Shown in pieces: positions 9,433 through 18,950 of a stretch of DNA of 64,000 nt; position 1 is the first letter of the stretch; each line of letters starts with the position of its first letter. The notes beneath the pieces are model-generated. The model made no database searches, had not been told where the DNA came from, and saw only the letters and a list, made by a program, of their open reading frames with translations. The translations under genes were made by a program, and so were the position numbers. Source of the DNA: Haloarcula marina (GTDB taxonomy: Archaea > Halobacteriota > Halobacteria > Halobacteriales > Haloarculaceae); assembly GCF_024218775.1 (NCBI RefSeq), contig NZ_CP100404.1:2914001-2978000 (forward strand), read 5' to 3'.

Positions 9433-9645
9433 GCCTGTTAGGCGTCAGCTGCTTAGCTGATTATTTTTGCACCGTAGCTACTTCACACTTATTTTGGCGC
9501 CACCGAAACCGGACGGCTATGGGTTAAGATACCGTCCGACTGCAGGGTAGTATCCCCAAGTCGGAGTATGAGGACTTGTTAAATAAGTTTCCCGCCTCGG
9601 CTGAGGTAAGCGACAGCAATCTACTTCGAGCGATGGTTGATGGGC
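9433..9645 (+). other. Junction with repeat words and a possible relic frame
   Basis: The stretch holds the right copies of the two 14-nt repeat words. From 9546 a plus-strand frame reads SIPKSEYEDLLNKFPASAEV and continues as a helix-like acidic segment to about 9700. I do not recognise it. It overlaps the 3' end of the minus-strand gene at 9646, and only one of the two can be real in the overlap. Confidence 0.3.
9512..9556 (+). repeat. Right copy of a diverged direct repeat
   Basis: This stretch contains gacggctatgggtt (9512-9525) and cagggtagtatccc (9543-9556), matching the words at 6191 and 6299. See the left copy for the comparison. Confidence 0.45.
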
Positions 9646-10143
9646 TCAACCGGCTTGAAGAACTGGAGGAGATGCGAGCGACTGAACCAATCCGAGCACC
9701 TCAAATTGTGAGAGGTTCGTCGATTCGACCTGTACACGGATGGATTCAGGGGACTGCGTCGGCATCACGCTGATGAGTTCGCCCGTCTCGATGTGCCTCG
9801 CCTTTGGAAATCCTGGTCGAAACGTGAAGTCCGCACCAAGTTCATCGTTCTCGTCGTCCGCTGCATACATCCCGAGTTTGTACTCGTTCATCGTGCCGTC
9901 GAACGTGGCCGAAGGTAGGGTATCTATCTTGCCCGTCCAATGCGTCGAGCGGACTATCTCGTACTCCGTACCGTTGAACACGAACGTCTCGCCGCGGTCT
10001 TCGAGGTCCGGTTCGTACTGACTGACCACCGCCCAGTACGGAGAGGGACCACCCTCGTCGAACACGAGGTTCGCACCGATGCGGTGGGTCTGGAGGTCGA
10101 TGACCTCCTTATGCTGGTCGAGACCCCGGTCATAACTCCTCAC
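9646..10143 (-). CDS. Haloarchaeal protein of unknown function, DUF7845-like
   Basis: The 165-residue frame starts with GTG at 10143, overlapping the stop of the frame upstream by 14 nt, an arrangement typical of small mobile-element operons. The protein has SPYWAVVSQYEPDLEDRGE near the front and FTFRPGFPKARHIETGELIS towards the end. This resembles the haloarchaeal DUF7845 family, whose members have a similar RFP-x3-ESGE segment; no function is known. It appears shorter than its relatives at the C-terminus, where the sequence may be replaced by the relic frame on the other strand. It is part of the damaged set of small genes running up to the tRNA-Pro gene. Confidence 0.45.
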   Translation of the reverse strand: MRSYDRGLDQHKEVIDLQTHRIGANLVFDEGGPSPYWAVVSQYEPDLEDRGETFVFNGTEYEIVRSTHWTGKIDTLPSATFDGTMNEYKLGMYAADDENDELGADFTFRPGFPKARHIETGELISVMPTQSPESIRVQVESTNLSQFEVLGLVQSLASPPVLQAG

Positions 10144-10655
10144 CGCCGTCGGTCGCGTACTCGCCGAGCGTCGCAGTCTCTATCGCCGACGTTGTCGCAC
10201 CCGTGTCGACGCGGTCGGGAGACCACCCCTCCGTCAGTCGGGTACGTTCCTCTGCGTCGCGGTGGCGGAGGTGGGCGGCGGTCACGAAGCCGTCGGCTTC
10301 ACAGCACTCGCATGACTCGCGGCGGCCGAACGGACCCGGTCGGGACGTTCGCCGTTCAGCCGGAGCCACTGTTCGCGCTTGTCGAGGCGCTGTATGATCG
10401 CCGTCCGCGACTGGTCCAGCGGGTTCCGGGCCTCGTCGGCATAGCGGTCGTTCGCGAGGCGCTTCTCGACGGCACGCCACGGGGAGACGCGTTCGAGACT
10501 ATCGATGTCGTTGATGACGGAGATGACGAATTGCTTCCGACCGGCGCTGGTCAGTAGGTCGGCGTCCAGCCAGGGGCCGGGCCTCGCCAATTCGGTCAGC
10601 GAGGTTCGGACAGCGCATCCTGTCCCTGCTGTCGCCGCCCTGCGTCGTCGAGCGC
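10130..10655 (-). pseudogene. Frameshifted small ORFs, one with a CxxC knuckle
   Basis: Two minus-strand frames look protein-like in turn. The upstream part has LTSAGRKQFVISVINDIDSL followed by LDQSRTAIIQRLDKREQWLRL and ends at 10282. The downstream part, in another frame, has ESCECCEADGFVTAAHLRH and ends at 10130. The change of frame near 10300 and the lack of a convincing start for either part suggest one or two damaged genes. The second part could be a separate small zinc-binding protein, which would make this two genes rather than a frameshift. I do not recognise either family. Confidence 0.35.
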
Positions 10656-10657
10656 AT

Positions 10658-11002
10658 CTACGCGTCATCCCCAGTAGTGTGCTGGCGGTCCCACTCGAAC
10701 TCATGATCGAGGGACGCTTTGCCGCTCGCCAGTCGGTCGGTGAGCGTGTCGTCGGGATAGCCGTGGTTGCCAAACTCGGAACTGTCTAACTCTTCGCCTG
10801 TGTCGACGCTCCGGTGTAGCTTCGTCCCGTTCTTGTACGTGATAAGGTACATCTCGACGCCGAACCCGTCGACTCTGGTCCCACCGTCGAGGAAGCACTA
10901 GCCGCAGTACTCGCGGCCGTCGGCGTGACGCGAGTCGGTCGGACACCGGAGCCAGTTGCCCTGCGTGAGACAGGGGGTTTCGGGCGTCGGCTTCGACATC
11001 AT
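10658..11002 (-). pseudogene. Small zinc-ribbon gene interrupted by an amber codon
   Basis: A single frame of 114 sense codons runs from ATG at 11002 to the stop at 10658, broken only by TAG at 10898-10900. The first part has cysteines in TPCLTQGNWLRCPTDSRHAD and EYCG. After TAG the frame continues CFLDGGTRVDGFGVE and then MYLITYKNGTKLHRSVDTGE. Reading through gives a CxxC pair with the stop between the two cysteines, as expected if a glutamate, lysine or glutamine codon mutated to TAG. The ATG overlaps the stop of the zinc-finger frame upstream as ATGA, a coupled arrangement. The internal ATG at 10852 could still start a 64-residue product. Confidence 0.5.
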
Positions 11003-11142
11003 GGCCGACACCTCCGACCGTCGTCAGTGGCCGGACAGTGCTGGAGCTGGCCCTCAATGACCTCGCCACAGGTATCGCAGATGAGCCGCTCCCGACGGCC
11101 GAGAGACTCACGTGGACCTCCGCCTAAAGCCGCCGCTAAGTG
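10999..11142 (-). pseudogene. Small zinc-finger ORF fragment without a start
   Basis: An open frame on the minus strand contains GRRERLICDTCGEVIEGQLQ, then HCPATDDGRRCRP, with four cysteines and a histidine spaced like a small zinc ribbon. It ends in an ATGA overlap with the next small gene. No ATG, GTG or TTG is visible in frame before the upstream stop at 11143-11145, so the 5' end seems lost, only about 30 bases from the tRNA. It fits the picture of an integrated element cut off at the tRNA. Confidence 0.35.
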
Positions 11143-11173
11143 TCATAGAAACCCGAAAAGGGTTTGTAGGTAG

Positions 11174-11246
11174 TGGGCCGGCGCGAATTCGAATCGCGGT
11201 TACGGCCACCCGAAGGCCGAAGGATACCAGGCTACCCCACCGGCCC
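11174..11246 (-). tRNA. tRNA-Pro (anticodon CGG)
   Basis: The minus strand folds as a 73-nt tRNA without CCA. The acceptor stem pairs GGGCCGG with CCGGCCC with discriminator A. The anticodon stem pairs CGGCC with GGCCG and encloses the loop TTCGGGT, giving anticodon CGG for proline codon CCG. The variable region is TAAC, and the T-arm pairs CGCGA with TCGCG around TTCGAAT. No intron is seen. The 3' end faces the damaged small ORFs at lower coordinates, as expected for a tRNA used as an integration site. Confidence 0.92.
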
Positions 11247-11344
11247 GTGCGATAGCAATTGAACGAATGCGAGGGCGATTTTTAACCCTTCCGAAACGTG
11301 AGCCACGAGTCTACACACGAGCAGAAGACTTTTACCGAATTGGA

Positions 11345-11365
11345 GTTACTCACAAGTTGAGTAAC
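11345..11365 (+). promoter_or_regulatory. Perfect inverted repeat just before the SDR operon
   Basis: Arms gttactca (11345-11352) and tgagtaac (11358-11365) are perfect complements with a 5-nt spacer. The right arm ends 2 nt before the ATG at 11368. A weak TATA-like cttttac lies at about 11330. The element could be an operator overlapping the transcription start or a hairpin that covers the start codon. Confidence 0.5.
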
Positions 11366-11367
11366 CG

Positions 11368-12546
11368 ATGACGATTCTCGTCACTGGGGCCGACGGCTAC
11401 ATCGGGTGGCCGACCGCCCTCCGAATCGCGAACCGGACCGACGACCGCGTGCTGCTGGTGGACAACTTCGCTCGCCGCGAGTGGGTCGAGGAGGTCGGCG
11501 CGACCAGCGCCACCCCCGTCGCGTCCATCGACGAGCGACTCGACGCCGCCGAGGAGACGCTGGGTATCACGAACATGTCCTTCGTCGAGGGCGATCTCAC
11601 CGACCGCGCCGTCGTCGACGAACTGCTGGCGGTCCACGAACCCGACACAATCGTCCACGCGGCCGCCCAACCCTCCGCGCCCTACTCCCAAATCAACGGC
11701 GAGCGGGCCAACTACACCCAGCACAACAACCTCCAGTCGACGCGGAACCTGCTGTGGGGCCTCGAAGAGCATGACCTGACCGACACCCACTTCGTCGAGA
11801 CGACCACGACGGGCGTCTACGGCGCGCCGGAGTTCCCCATCCCCGAGGGCGGCGCGACGATGGAGAACGAGGGCGAACGGGACGACGTGCCGTTCCCGGC
11901 GATGGCTGGCAGTTGGTACCACCTTACGAAGTCCCACGACGCGGCCAACATGCGCCTGGCCCACAAGCAGTTCGGCATCCCCATTTCCGACGTGCGGACG
12001 GCCATCACCTACGGGACCGAAACCGCCGAGACGCGCGAAGACGACCGTCTCAAAACCCGGTTCGACTTCGATTACTACTTCGGGACCGTCGGCCACCGCT
12101 TCTGTGCCCAAGCGGTCGCGGGCTACCCCGTGACGGTGTACGGCAAGGGCGAACAGCGCAAGCCGTTCGTCTCGCTGGAAGACGCCGTCGAAGGCCTCGC
12201 GCAGTTGGCACTCGGCGACCACGAGGACCGGCCGAACGGGCTCACGGTGTACAACCAGGTCACCCGCGCCATCAGCATCGTCGAAATCGCCGAGACCATC
12301 GCCGAGGTTGGCGGGGAGTTCGAACTCGACGTGGCCGTCGAACACTTCGAGAACCCGCGTGACGAGGACGAGACCCACAAGATGGAAATCGAGAAAGCCC
12401 GCTACATGGCCCTCATCGACGGGCAGTCCCAGACCTTCGAGGAAGGCGTTCGGGACATCTTCGGGACGTTGACCCGCTACGCCGACACCATCGAGGCCCA
12501 CGAGGACCGGTTCCTGCCGGGCGTGCTGGAAGACGACGAAGAATGA
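11368..12546 (+). CDS. UDP-sulfoquinovose synthase-like SDR enzyme (SqdB/Agl3 type)
   Basis: The 392-residue protein is an extended short-chain dehydrogenase. The NAD-binding motif is GADGYIG at residues 7-13. The active-site region has VETTTTGVYGAPEFPIPEGG (144-163) and WYHLTKSHD with Tyr184 and Lys188, close to the spacing of SqdB (Thr, Tyr, Lys). SqdB and archaeal Agl3 add sulfite to UDP-glucose to give UDP-sulfoquinovose for sulfolipids or N-glycans. The TTGVYG and YHLTKSHD segments are more like SqdB than UDP-galactose epimerase. It heads five overlapping or closely spaced SDR genes and has a perfect inverted repeat 2 nt before its ATG. Another nucleotide-sugar reaction remains possible. 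Confidence 0.75.
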   Translation: MTILVTGADGYIGWPTALRIANRTDDRVLLVDNFARREWVEEVGATSATPVASIDERLDAAEETLGITNMSFVEGDLTDRAVVDELLAVHEPDTIVHAAAQPSAPYSQINGERANYTQHNNLQSTRNLLWGLEEHDLTDTHFVETTTTGVYGAPEFPIPEGGATMENEGERDDVPFPAMAGSWYHLTKSHDAANMRLAHKQFGIPISDVRTAITYGTETAETREDDRLKTRFDFDYYFGTVGHRFCAQAVAGYPVTVYGKGEQRKPFVSLEDAVEGLAQLALGDHEDRPNGLTVYNQVTRAISIVEIAETIAEVGGEFELDVAVEHFENPRDEDETHKMEIEKARYMALIDGQSQTFEEGVRDIFGTLTRYADTIEAHEDRFLPGVLEDDEE

Positions 12547-13478
12547 GCACCGACATCTTGGTCACAGGGGCCTGCGGCTATATCGGGAGCGACCTGATTC
12601 CCCGTCTGCAGGCAGATAACCGTGTGGGAGACGTGGTAGTCCTCGACAATCTCTCCTCAGGGTCTCCCCGAGCGCTCATGGGTGCTGTCGACGGCAATCT
12701 GGAGTTCCGACGCGGCGACGTCCGGGAGTATGGTGACGTCGAGAGTGCGATTCGGGGTGTCGACACGGTCGTTCACCTTGCAGCCATCACTGGTGCGTCC
12801 AGCACTCACGATCGACGGGACGAGACGGTCGCTATCAACTACGACGGCACAGAGAACGTGCTGAAGGCCGCCGGAAAGTTGGGCGTCGAGAGCGTCGTCT
12901 TCGCCTCCTCGTGTAACGTCTACGGGCGGGCGACGAGTACGGACATCGACGAGACGGTCGATCCGGACCCCATCAACCCATATGCCGAGACGAAACTCGA
13001 CTCCGAGACACTGTTGCGGGAGTACTGCGAGGAGTTCGGCATGGACGGCACCGCCCTGCGAATGGCGACGAACTTCGGCTACTCGGCGGGCGTCCGGTTC
13101 AACCTCGTGGTCAACTACTTCGTGTTCCGAGCGCTCACAGGCCGAACGCTCACCGTCTACGGCGACGGGTCGAACTGGCGGCCGTTCATCCACGTCTCGG
13201 ACGCCGCCCGCGCCTACAAACATGCTGCTCTCGAACCGGGCGAGTGGGACGAGACGGTGTACAACGTGGGCGACAACGATCTGAACTACCAGATATCCGA
13301 AATTGCCGACATCGTCGACGAGGAGGTCGGCGCGGTCGACGTGACCTATCTGGAAGACGAACATCCCGGTCCGTCGTACCACGTCAACTTCGACCGACTT
13401 CGGGAGACGGGATTCGAACCGCAGACCACCCTCCGAGAGGGGGTTCGCGACCTCGCACGGAGATTCACCGATGCCTGA
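12543..13478 (+). CDS. NAD-dependent nucleotide-sugar epimerase/dehydratase
   Basis: The 311-residue extended SDR starts at ATG 12543, overlapping the stop of the previous gene as ATGA, which indicates translational coupling. It has GACGYIG near the N-terminus, VVHLAAITGAS, an ASSCNVYG strand with the catalytic Ser/Thr position, and the Tyr147-x3-Lys151 pair in NPYAETK. The C-terminal part has YGDGSNWRPFIHVSDAARAY, the substrate-side pattern of UDP-glucose 4-epimerase-like enzymes. Members interconvert or dehydrate nucleotide sugars in the cytoplasm. Whether this is a 4-epimerase, a decarboxylase or a reductase cannot be decided from the motifs. Confidence 0.8.
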   Translation: MSTDILVTGACGYIGSDLIPRLQADNRVGDVVVLDNLSSGSPRALMGAVDGNLEFRRGDVREYGDVESAIRGVDTVVHLAAITGASSTHDRRDETVAINYDGTENVLKAAGKLGVESVVFASSCNVYGRATSTDIDETVDPDPINPYAETKLDSETLLREYCEEFGMDGTALRMATNFGYSAGVRFNLVVNYFVFRALTGRTLTVYGDGSNWRPFIHVSDAARAYKHAALEPGEWDETVYNVGDNDLNYQISEIADIVDEEVGAVDVTYLEDEHPGPSYHVNFDRLRETGFEPQTTLREGVRDLARRFTDA

Positions 13479-14454
13479 ACGAGCAATAGACACACCACAC
13501 GTCGCTATCACGGGCGCGGCTGGCTATATCGGTAGCCGCGTCCTCGTCGAACTGCAAGACCAACACCCCGACTGGGAACTTACCGCCATCGACAACTTCT
13601 ACCGCGGCGACCTGCGAACGGTCGGCGGTGTCGAGGTCCAGCACGTCGACATCCGGAATCGCGATCGTCTGGAAGACGCGTTGGACGGGGCTGATGTGGT
13701 GCTCCACCTCGCGGCGATATCCGGTGTCGACGACTGCGACGAGAACCCTGATCTGGCCTACGAGGTCAACGTCCAGGGTACCGAGAACGTGGCGTGGTTC
13801 TGCCGGAAGACAGGCGCCGCGCTGGCGTTCCCGTTCTCGATGGCCGTCATCGGCGATCCACAGGAATTTCCCATCACTGTCGACCACCCGCGAGACCCAA
13901 TCAACTGGTACGGGCGGACAAAACTGCTCTCAGAGCGCGCTATCGATACGTTCGCCGACGGTGCGTTCCCAGCCCATCAGTTCATGATATCGAACCTCTA
14001 CGGCGGCCACGAAGTGGGCGGCGACCTCGTCTCGAAGGGGACGGTCATCAACTTCTTCCTCGGCCGCGCGCTCGCCGGGGAGACGCTGACCGTCTACGAA
14101 CCCGGGACACAGTCGCGGAACTTCGTCCACGTGAAAGACATCGCTCGCGCGTACGTCCTGAGCGCCGAGCGACTGCTGGACCAACGCGAGGCAGGCGAGA
14201 CGGGCGTCGAGAAGTTCGAACTCGCCAGCGACGAGGACCCCAGCGTCCACGAGGTGGCCGAACTCGTTCAGTCGGCGGCGGCCGACCACGGCATCGACGT
14301 CGACGTGGAACTCGTCGAGAACCCCCGTGCTGGCGAGGAGACGCTGGTCGACTCCTTCGAGGTCGACACCTCGCGGGCGGCGCGCCTCCTCAACTGGGAG
14401 GCCACCGAGACCGTCGAGGCGACCGTTCGGGCGGCGCTGGACAGCCGTCAGTGA
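13471..14454 (+). CDS. NAD-dependent nucleotide-sugar epimerase/dehydratase
   Basis: The 327-residue extended SDR overlaps the upstream gene by 8 nt. Its motifs are GAAGYIG (residues 15-21), VLHLAAISGVDDCDENP, FPFSMAVIGDP at the catalytic Ser position and Tyr147-x3-Lys151 in NWYGRTK. It then reads TVYEPGTQSRNFVHVKDIAR, which positions the sugar nucleotide. It is clearly related to the protein encoded just upstream, and the two share the same spacing of catalytic residues, so one may have arisen from the other by duplication. The exact sugar is not readable from the sequence. Confidence 0.8.
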   Translation: MPERAIDTPHVAITGAAGYIGSRVLVELQDQHPDWELTAIDNFYRGDLRTVGGVEVQHVDIRNRDRLEDALDGADVVLHLAAISGVDDCDENPDLAYEVNVQGTENVAWFCRKTGAALAFPFSMAVIGDPQEFPITVDHPRDPINWYGRTKLLSERAIDTFADGAFPAHQFMISNLYGGHEVGGDLVSKGTVINFFLGRALAGETLTVYEPGTQSRNFVHVKDIARAYVLSAERLLDQREAGETGVEKFELASDEDPSVHEVAELVQSAAADHGIDVDVELVENPRAGEETLVDSFEVDTSRAARLLNWEATETVEATVRAALDSRQ

Positions 14455-14511
14455 CAGTCGAACTACAGTAACCAGAACTTACAAGCGGGATTGCCCGCTC
14501 CCTTCGGACGA

Positions 14512-16526
<2,015 letters not shown>

Positions 16527-16595
16527 CCGTCAACGGACGCCCCATCATACGCTACTGGCACGGTAGCGTGACCCGTGCGGGGCCGCCCCGGTGCC

Positions 16596-17696
16596 CTACG
16601 AGAGGAGCGAGCGATGGAGGGTGACGGTGTCGGCACAGACACGCCCCACATCGTGTCGCTCTATCCAGTAGGTGCCGCGTGGTTCTGACCACTCTTCGCC
16701 AATCGCTCGCCTGAGCGTCGACAGGGAGCGTGTGTCGAGTATCCGGACGATATCCGCCTCGGACAACTCCGGAACATCGACGGTGAGGAGGGCTGGCGTA
16801 CCGAGAACTATCGCTTCGAGGACCACACGTGGGAATCCCTCGCTAACGGAGGGGAGGACGAGCATCTCTGCGCCGTCAATAACCTGAAGGGCATCGTCGT
16901 GTGGTCGCGAGCCCAGATGCACGGCGCCCTCAGGGAGCGAGCGAACGAGCTGTCGTCCTGCCTTATCGACAGGGTTACCCAGAATCACTACCGGAGGATT
17001 GCTGTCCATCCCCGAGATCGCCTCGACGAGAAGCGGGGCACCTTTCGCGGCCGAGATATCACCAACGAACGCCAGATAACGCTCCGGCAGTGACGAGGCG
17101 AGCCGTTCGTTCCTGTCGTAGGTCCGTATCCCGTCAATGTCGACAGGGACGGGGATTTCGACGAGCCGATTGAGCGCGATGTTGCTCTTCCGACGACACC
17201 GCTCGTGGATACCCCTCGACCCACAGATGACAGCCGCAAAACCCGGAGCAGAAGGTGGAATCGTGCTCATGTCCCGAACGTCGAGTACGAACCGACACCG
17301 TGTCACGGCACGCAAAACACGAAAACCCCAGTCAAGAGGAAGGTTATAACCAAGTCGACCGACGAAGGTGACCGTCGAGTGGATCTGGACAACGGTTTCC
17401 TGGTAGGTAAAACAGTACCACGTCAGCGCCATCAAGAGAATGAGCTGTTTAAGTAGAAACGAAAACGGCCGAAGGAGGGTGCCACGGCTGCTCGTCCGCG
17501 GTAGGATGCGGTACACCGTCCGGTTACCATTAGTTTCGCGGAACGGTCGTGACGGGTGAACGGTTGTCAGAACGGACAGCGAGCGCACTGCCTCACTCTC
17601 TTTGAGTTCAGCCGAAAGGAGCCGGTAGTAGGTCGCCGCACCGCCGGTATCTGGCGGATATTTGGGTGTGACGATGGCGAGGTCGTAGTCATTCAT
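16596..17696 (-). CDS. GT4-like glycosyltransferase
   Basis: The 366-residue protein has a GT-B type layout: IVTPKYPPDTGGAATYYRLL at the N-terminus, a hydrophobic helix near residues 80-100 that may touch the membrane, the interdomain YLAFVGDISAAKGAPLLVEA, and SVSEGFPRVVLEAIVLGTPA with the EX7E signature. It should transfer a sugar from a nucleotide donor at the cytoplasmic face. Its 5' end overlaps the 3' end of the next glycosyltransferase gene at 17689-17696, so the two form an operon transcribed towards the SDR cluster. The donor is not readable. Confidence 0.85.
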   Translation of the reverse strand: MNDYDLAIVTPKYPPDTGGAATYYRLLSAELKESEAVRSLSVLTTVHPSRPFRETNGNRTVYRILPRTSSRGTLLRPFSFLLKQLILLMALTWYCFTYQETVVQIHSTVTFVGRLGYNLPLDWGFRVLRAVTRCRFVLDVRDMSTIPPSAPGFAAVICGSRGIHERCRRKSNIALNRLVEIPVPVDIDGIRTYDRNERLASSLPERYLAFVGDISAAKGAPLLVEAISGMDSNPPVVILGNPVDKAGRQLVRSLPEGAVHLGSRPHDDALQVIDGAEMLVLPSVSEGFPRVVLEAIVLGTPALLTVDVPELSEADIVRILDTRSLSTLRRAIGEEWSEPRGTYWIERHDVGRVCADTVTLHRSLLS

Positions 17697-18849
17697 GTGT
17701 TAGATCGTCGTAGAACTCACGTAGCTGTTCGCCGACGACAGCTGGCCGGTAGCGCTCGTAAGCGCGATGTCTGCCGTTGTTTCCTAGTTCCGTTCGTCGA
17801 ACCTCGTCGCAAAGGAGGTTCTCAATGGCCCTAGCTAGGTCCAAGGGCGACCGTTCCGGAACGACAAGCGAACTCTCCCCTTCAGAGACGACGTAGGGCA
17901 ACCCCCCGACGTCCGTCACGACAGTGGCCGTACCGCAGGCCATCGCCTCAAGAACCGCCATGCCGAACTGCTCCTCGTTGTTCGGCATCGTCACGCTCGG
18001 TAGTACTGCTACGTCCGCGAGGTTGTAGAGTGTCGGCATCTGAGTGTATGGAATCCGCTCGCGCCAAACGATGCGCTCACTTTTGGCGATACGCGCGCTG
18101 GCCTCGTCGTCAAGTTCGTCGGTCCCCAGCAAGACGAGGCGAGCATCTTCATTCTCGATGCGCTCGAACGCACTCAGGAGGTCGTAGGTCCCTTTCTGCT
18201 CGCAAAGGCCATGAACGAACAGCACGTTTCGGGTTGAGTTCAGCTCGGTCGGCAGACTGACATCCGCCGGCCGGGCGTCCTCAACTGGTGCGAACCGCTC
18301 TGTGTCTATCGCGTTTGGCAGTACGGTCACCTTCTCATGAGGGACACCCTCGTGGATCAGCGCGCGTCTTCCAAGCGGTGTCGTAGTCGTAATACCGGCC
18401 GCGCGCCGGTTGACGTACTGTTTCGTCTTCCAGAGGAGCGGGTTGCGCTGGTAGAGGGGATAGGGGATATTCTCGCCGGTGCTGAACGCGAACGCCGTAT
18501 CCGTGCCACGCGTCGCGCGCGCAGCCTGGGCCGAAAATAGATTGAAGTTCTCACTGGTGTGGAGTACGTCGAACCGCTCTATCAGGTCCCCGAGTCCGAC
18601 CATGTAGTCCGAAGGGAACCGAAGCTTCCTGACCGCCCGCGAAATAAAGTGGTCGTACCCAAATAGGTTGAGCCAGCCGTCCGGCCACGGGAGCTGTTCA
18701 ACCGGCATTGATAGGGAGTCGGTGTCGAACCGCGGCGGGTCGCTTTCGAAGGCAACGACCCGGTGGTCTGTCTCATTGTGGAGGTACTCCCACGGACGGA
18801 CCCCGTCTGGTCGGAGATACGGACCCCGAATCAGAGCGATATGGGCCAT
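17689..18849 (-). CDS. GT4 family glycosyltransferase
   Basis: The 386-residue GT-B enzyme starts MAHIALIRGPYLRPDGVRPW. Its central part has VTVLPNAIDTERFAPVED and NVLFVHGLCEQKGTYDLLSA, and the donor-binding motif is NNEEQFGMAVLEAMACGTAT with two glutamates eight residues apart. It is the first gene of a two-gene minus-strand unit with an 8-nt overlap to the next glycosyltransferase. The region before the start holds TTTTAAGAT on the minus strand about 25-30 nt upstream, a plausible TATA element. A third GT4 gene is transcribed divergently. Confidence 0.87.
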   Translation of the reverse strand: MAHIALIRGPYLRPDGVRPWEYLHNETDHRVVAFESDPPRFDTDSLSMPVEQLPWPDGWLNLFGYDHFISRAVRKLRFPSDYMVGLGDLIERFDVLHTSENFNLFSAQAARATRGTDTAFAFSTGENIPYPLYQRNPLLWKTKQYVNRRAAGITTTTPLGRRALIHEGVPHEKVTVLPNAIDTERFAPVEDARPADVSLPTELNSTRNVLFVHGLCEQKGTYDLLSAFERIENEDARLVLLGTDELDDEASARIAKSERIVWRERIPYTQMPTLYNLADVAVLPSVTMPNNEEQFGMAVLEAMACGTATVVTDVGGLPYVVSEGESSLVVPERSPLDLARAIENLLCDEVRRTELGNNGRHRAYERYRPAVVGEQLREFYDDLTHE

Positions 18850-18919
18850 TCGTTAAGGAGTTAGCGGGAGCTATCTTAAAATTCGCGTCTGCAATCCTCA
18901 GTGCGCGCCGTATGTTGGC

Positions 18920-18926
18920 TTTATTA
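18920..18926 (+). promoter_or_regulatory. Candidate TATA element for a leaderless transcript
   Basis: The AT run tttatta lies about 25 nt before the ATG at 18951 in GC-rich surroundings. This spacing fits haloarchaeal promoters whose transcripts start at or next to the start codon. Confidence 0.45.
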
Positions 18927-18950
18927 CTACGTGTAGACAATGTATGAACC

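Noticed and set aside
9546-9773. Plus-strand frame with SKSEYEDLLNKFPASAEV
   Set aside because: It looks protein-like but has no start codon near the front, overlaps the minus-strand gene and could not be assigned; it is mentioned only as part of the junction stretch.
11350-12501. A 383-residue minus-strand open frame opposite the SDR gene
   Set aside because: It is a shadow: its composition is Val/Gly/Asp/Arg-rich without motifs, and the plus-strand frame has clear SDR motifs over the same bases.
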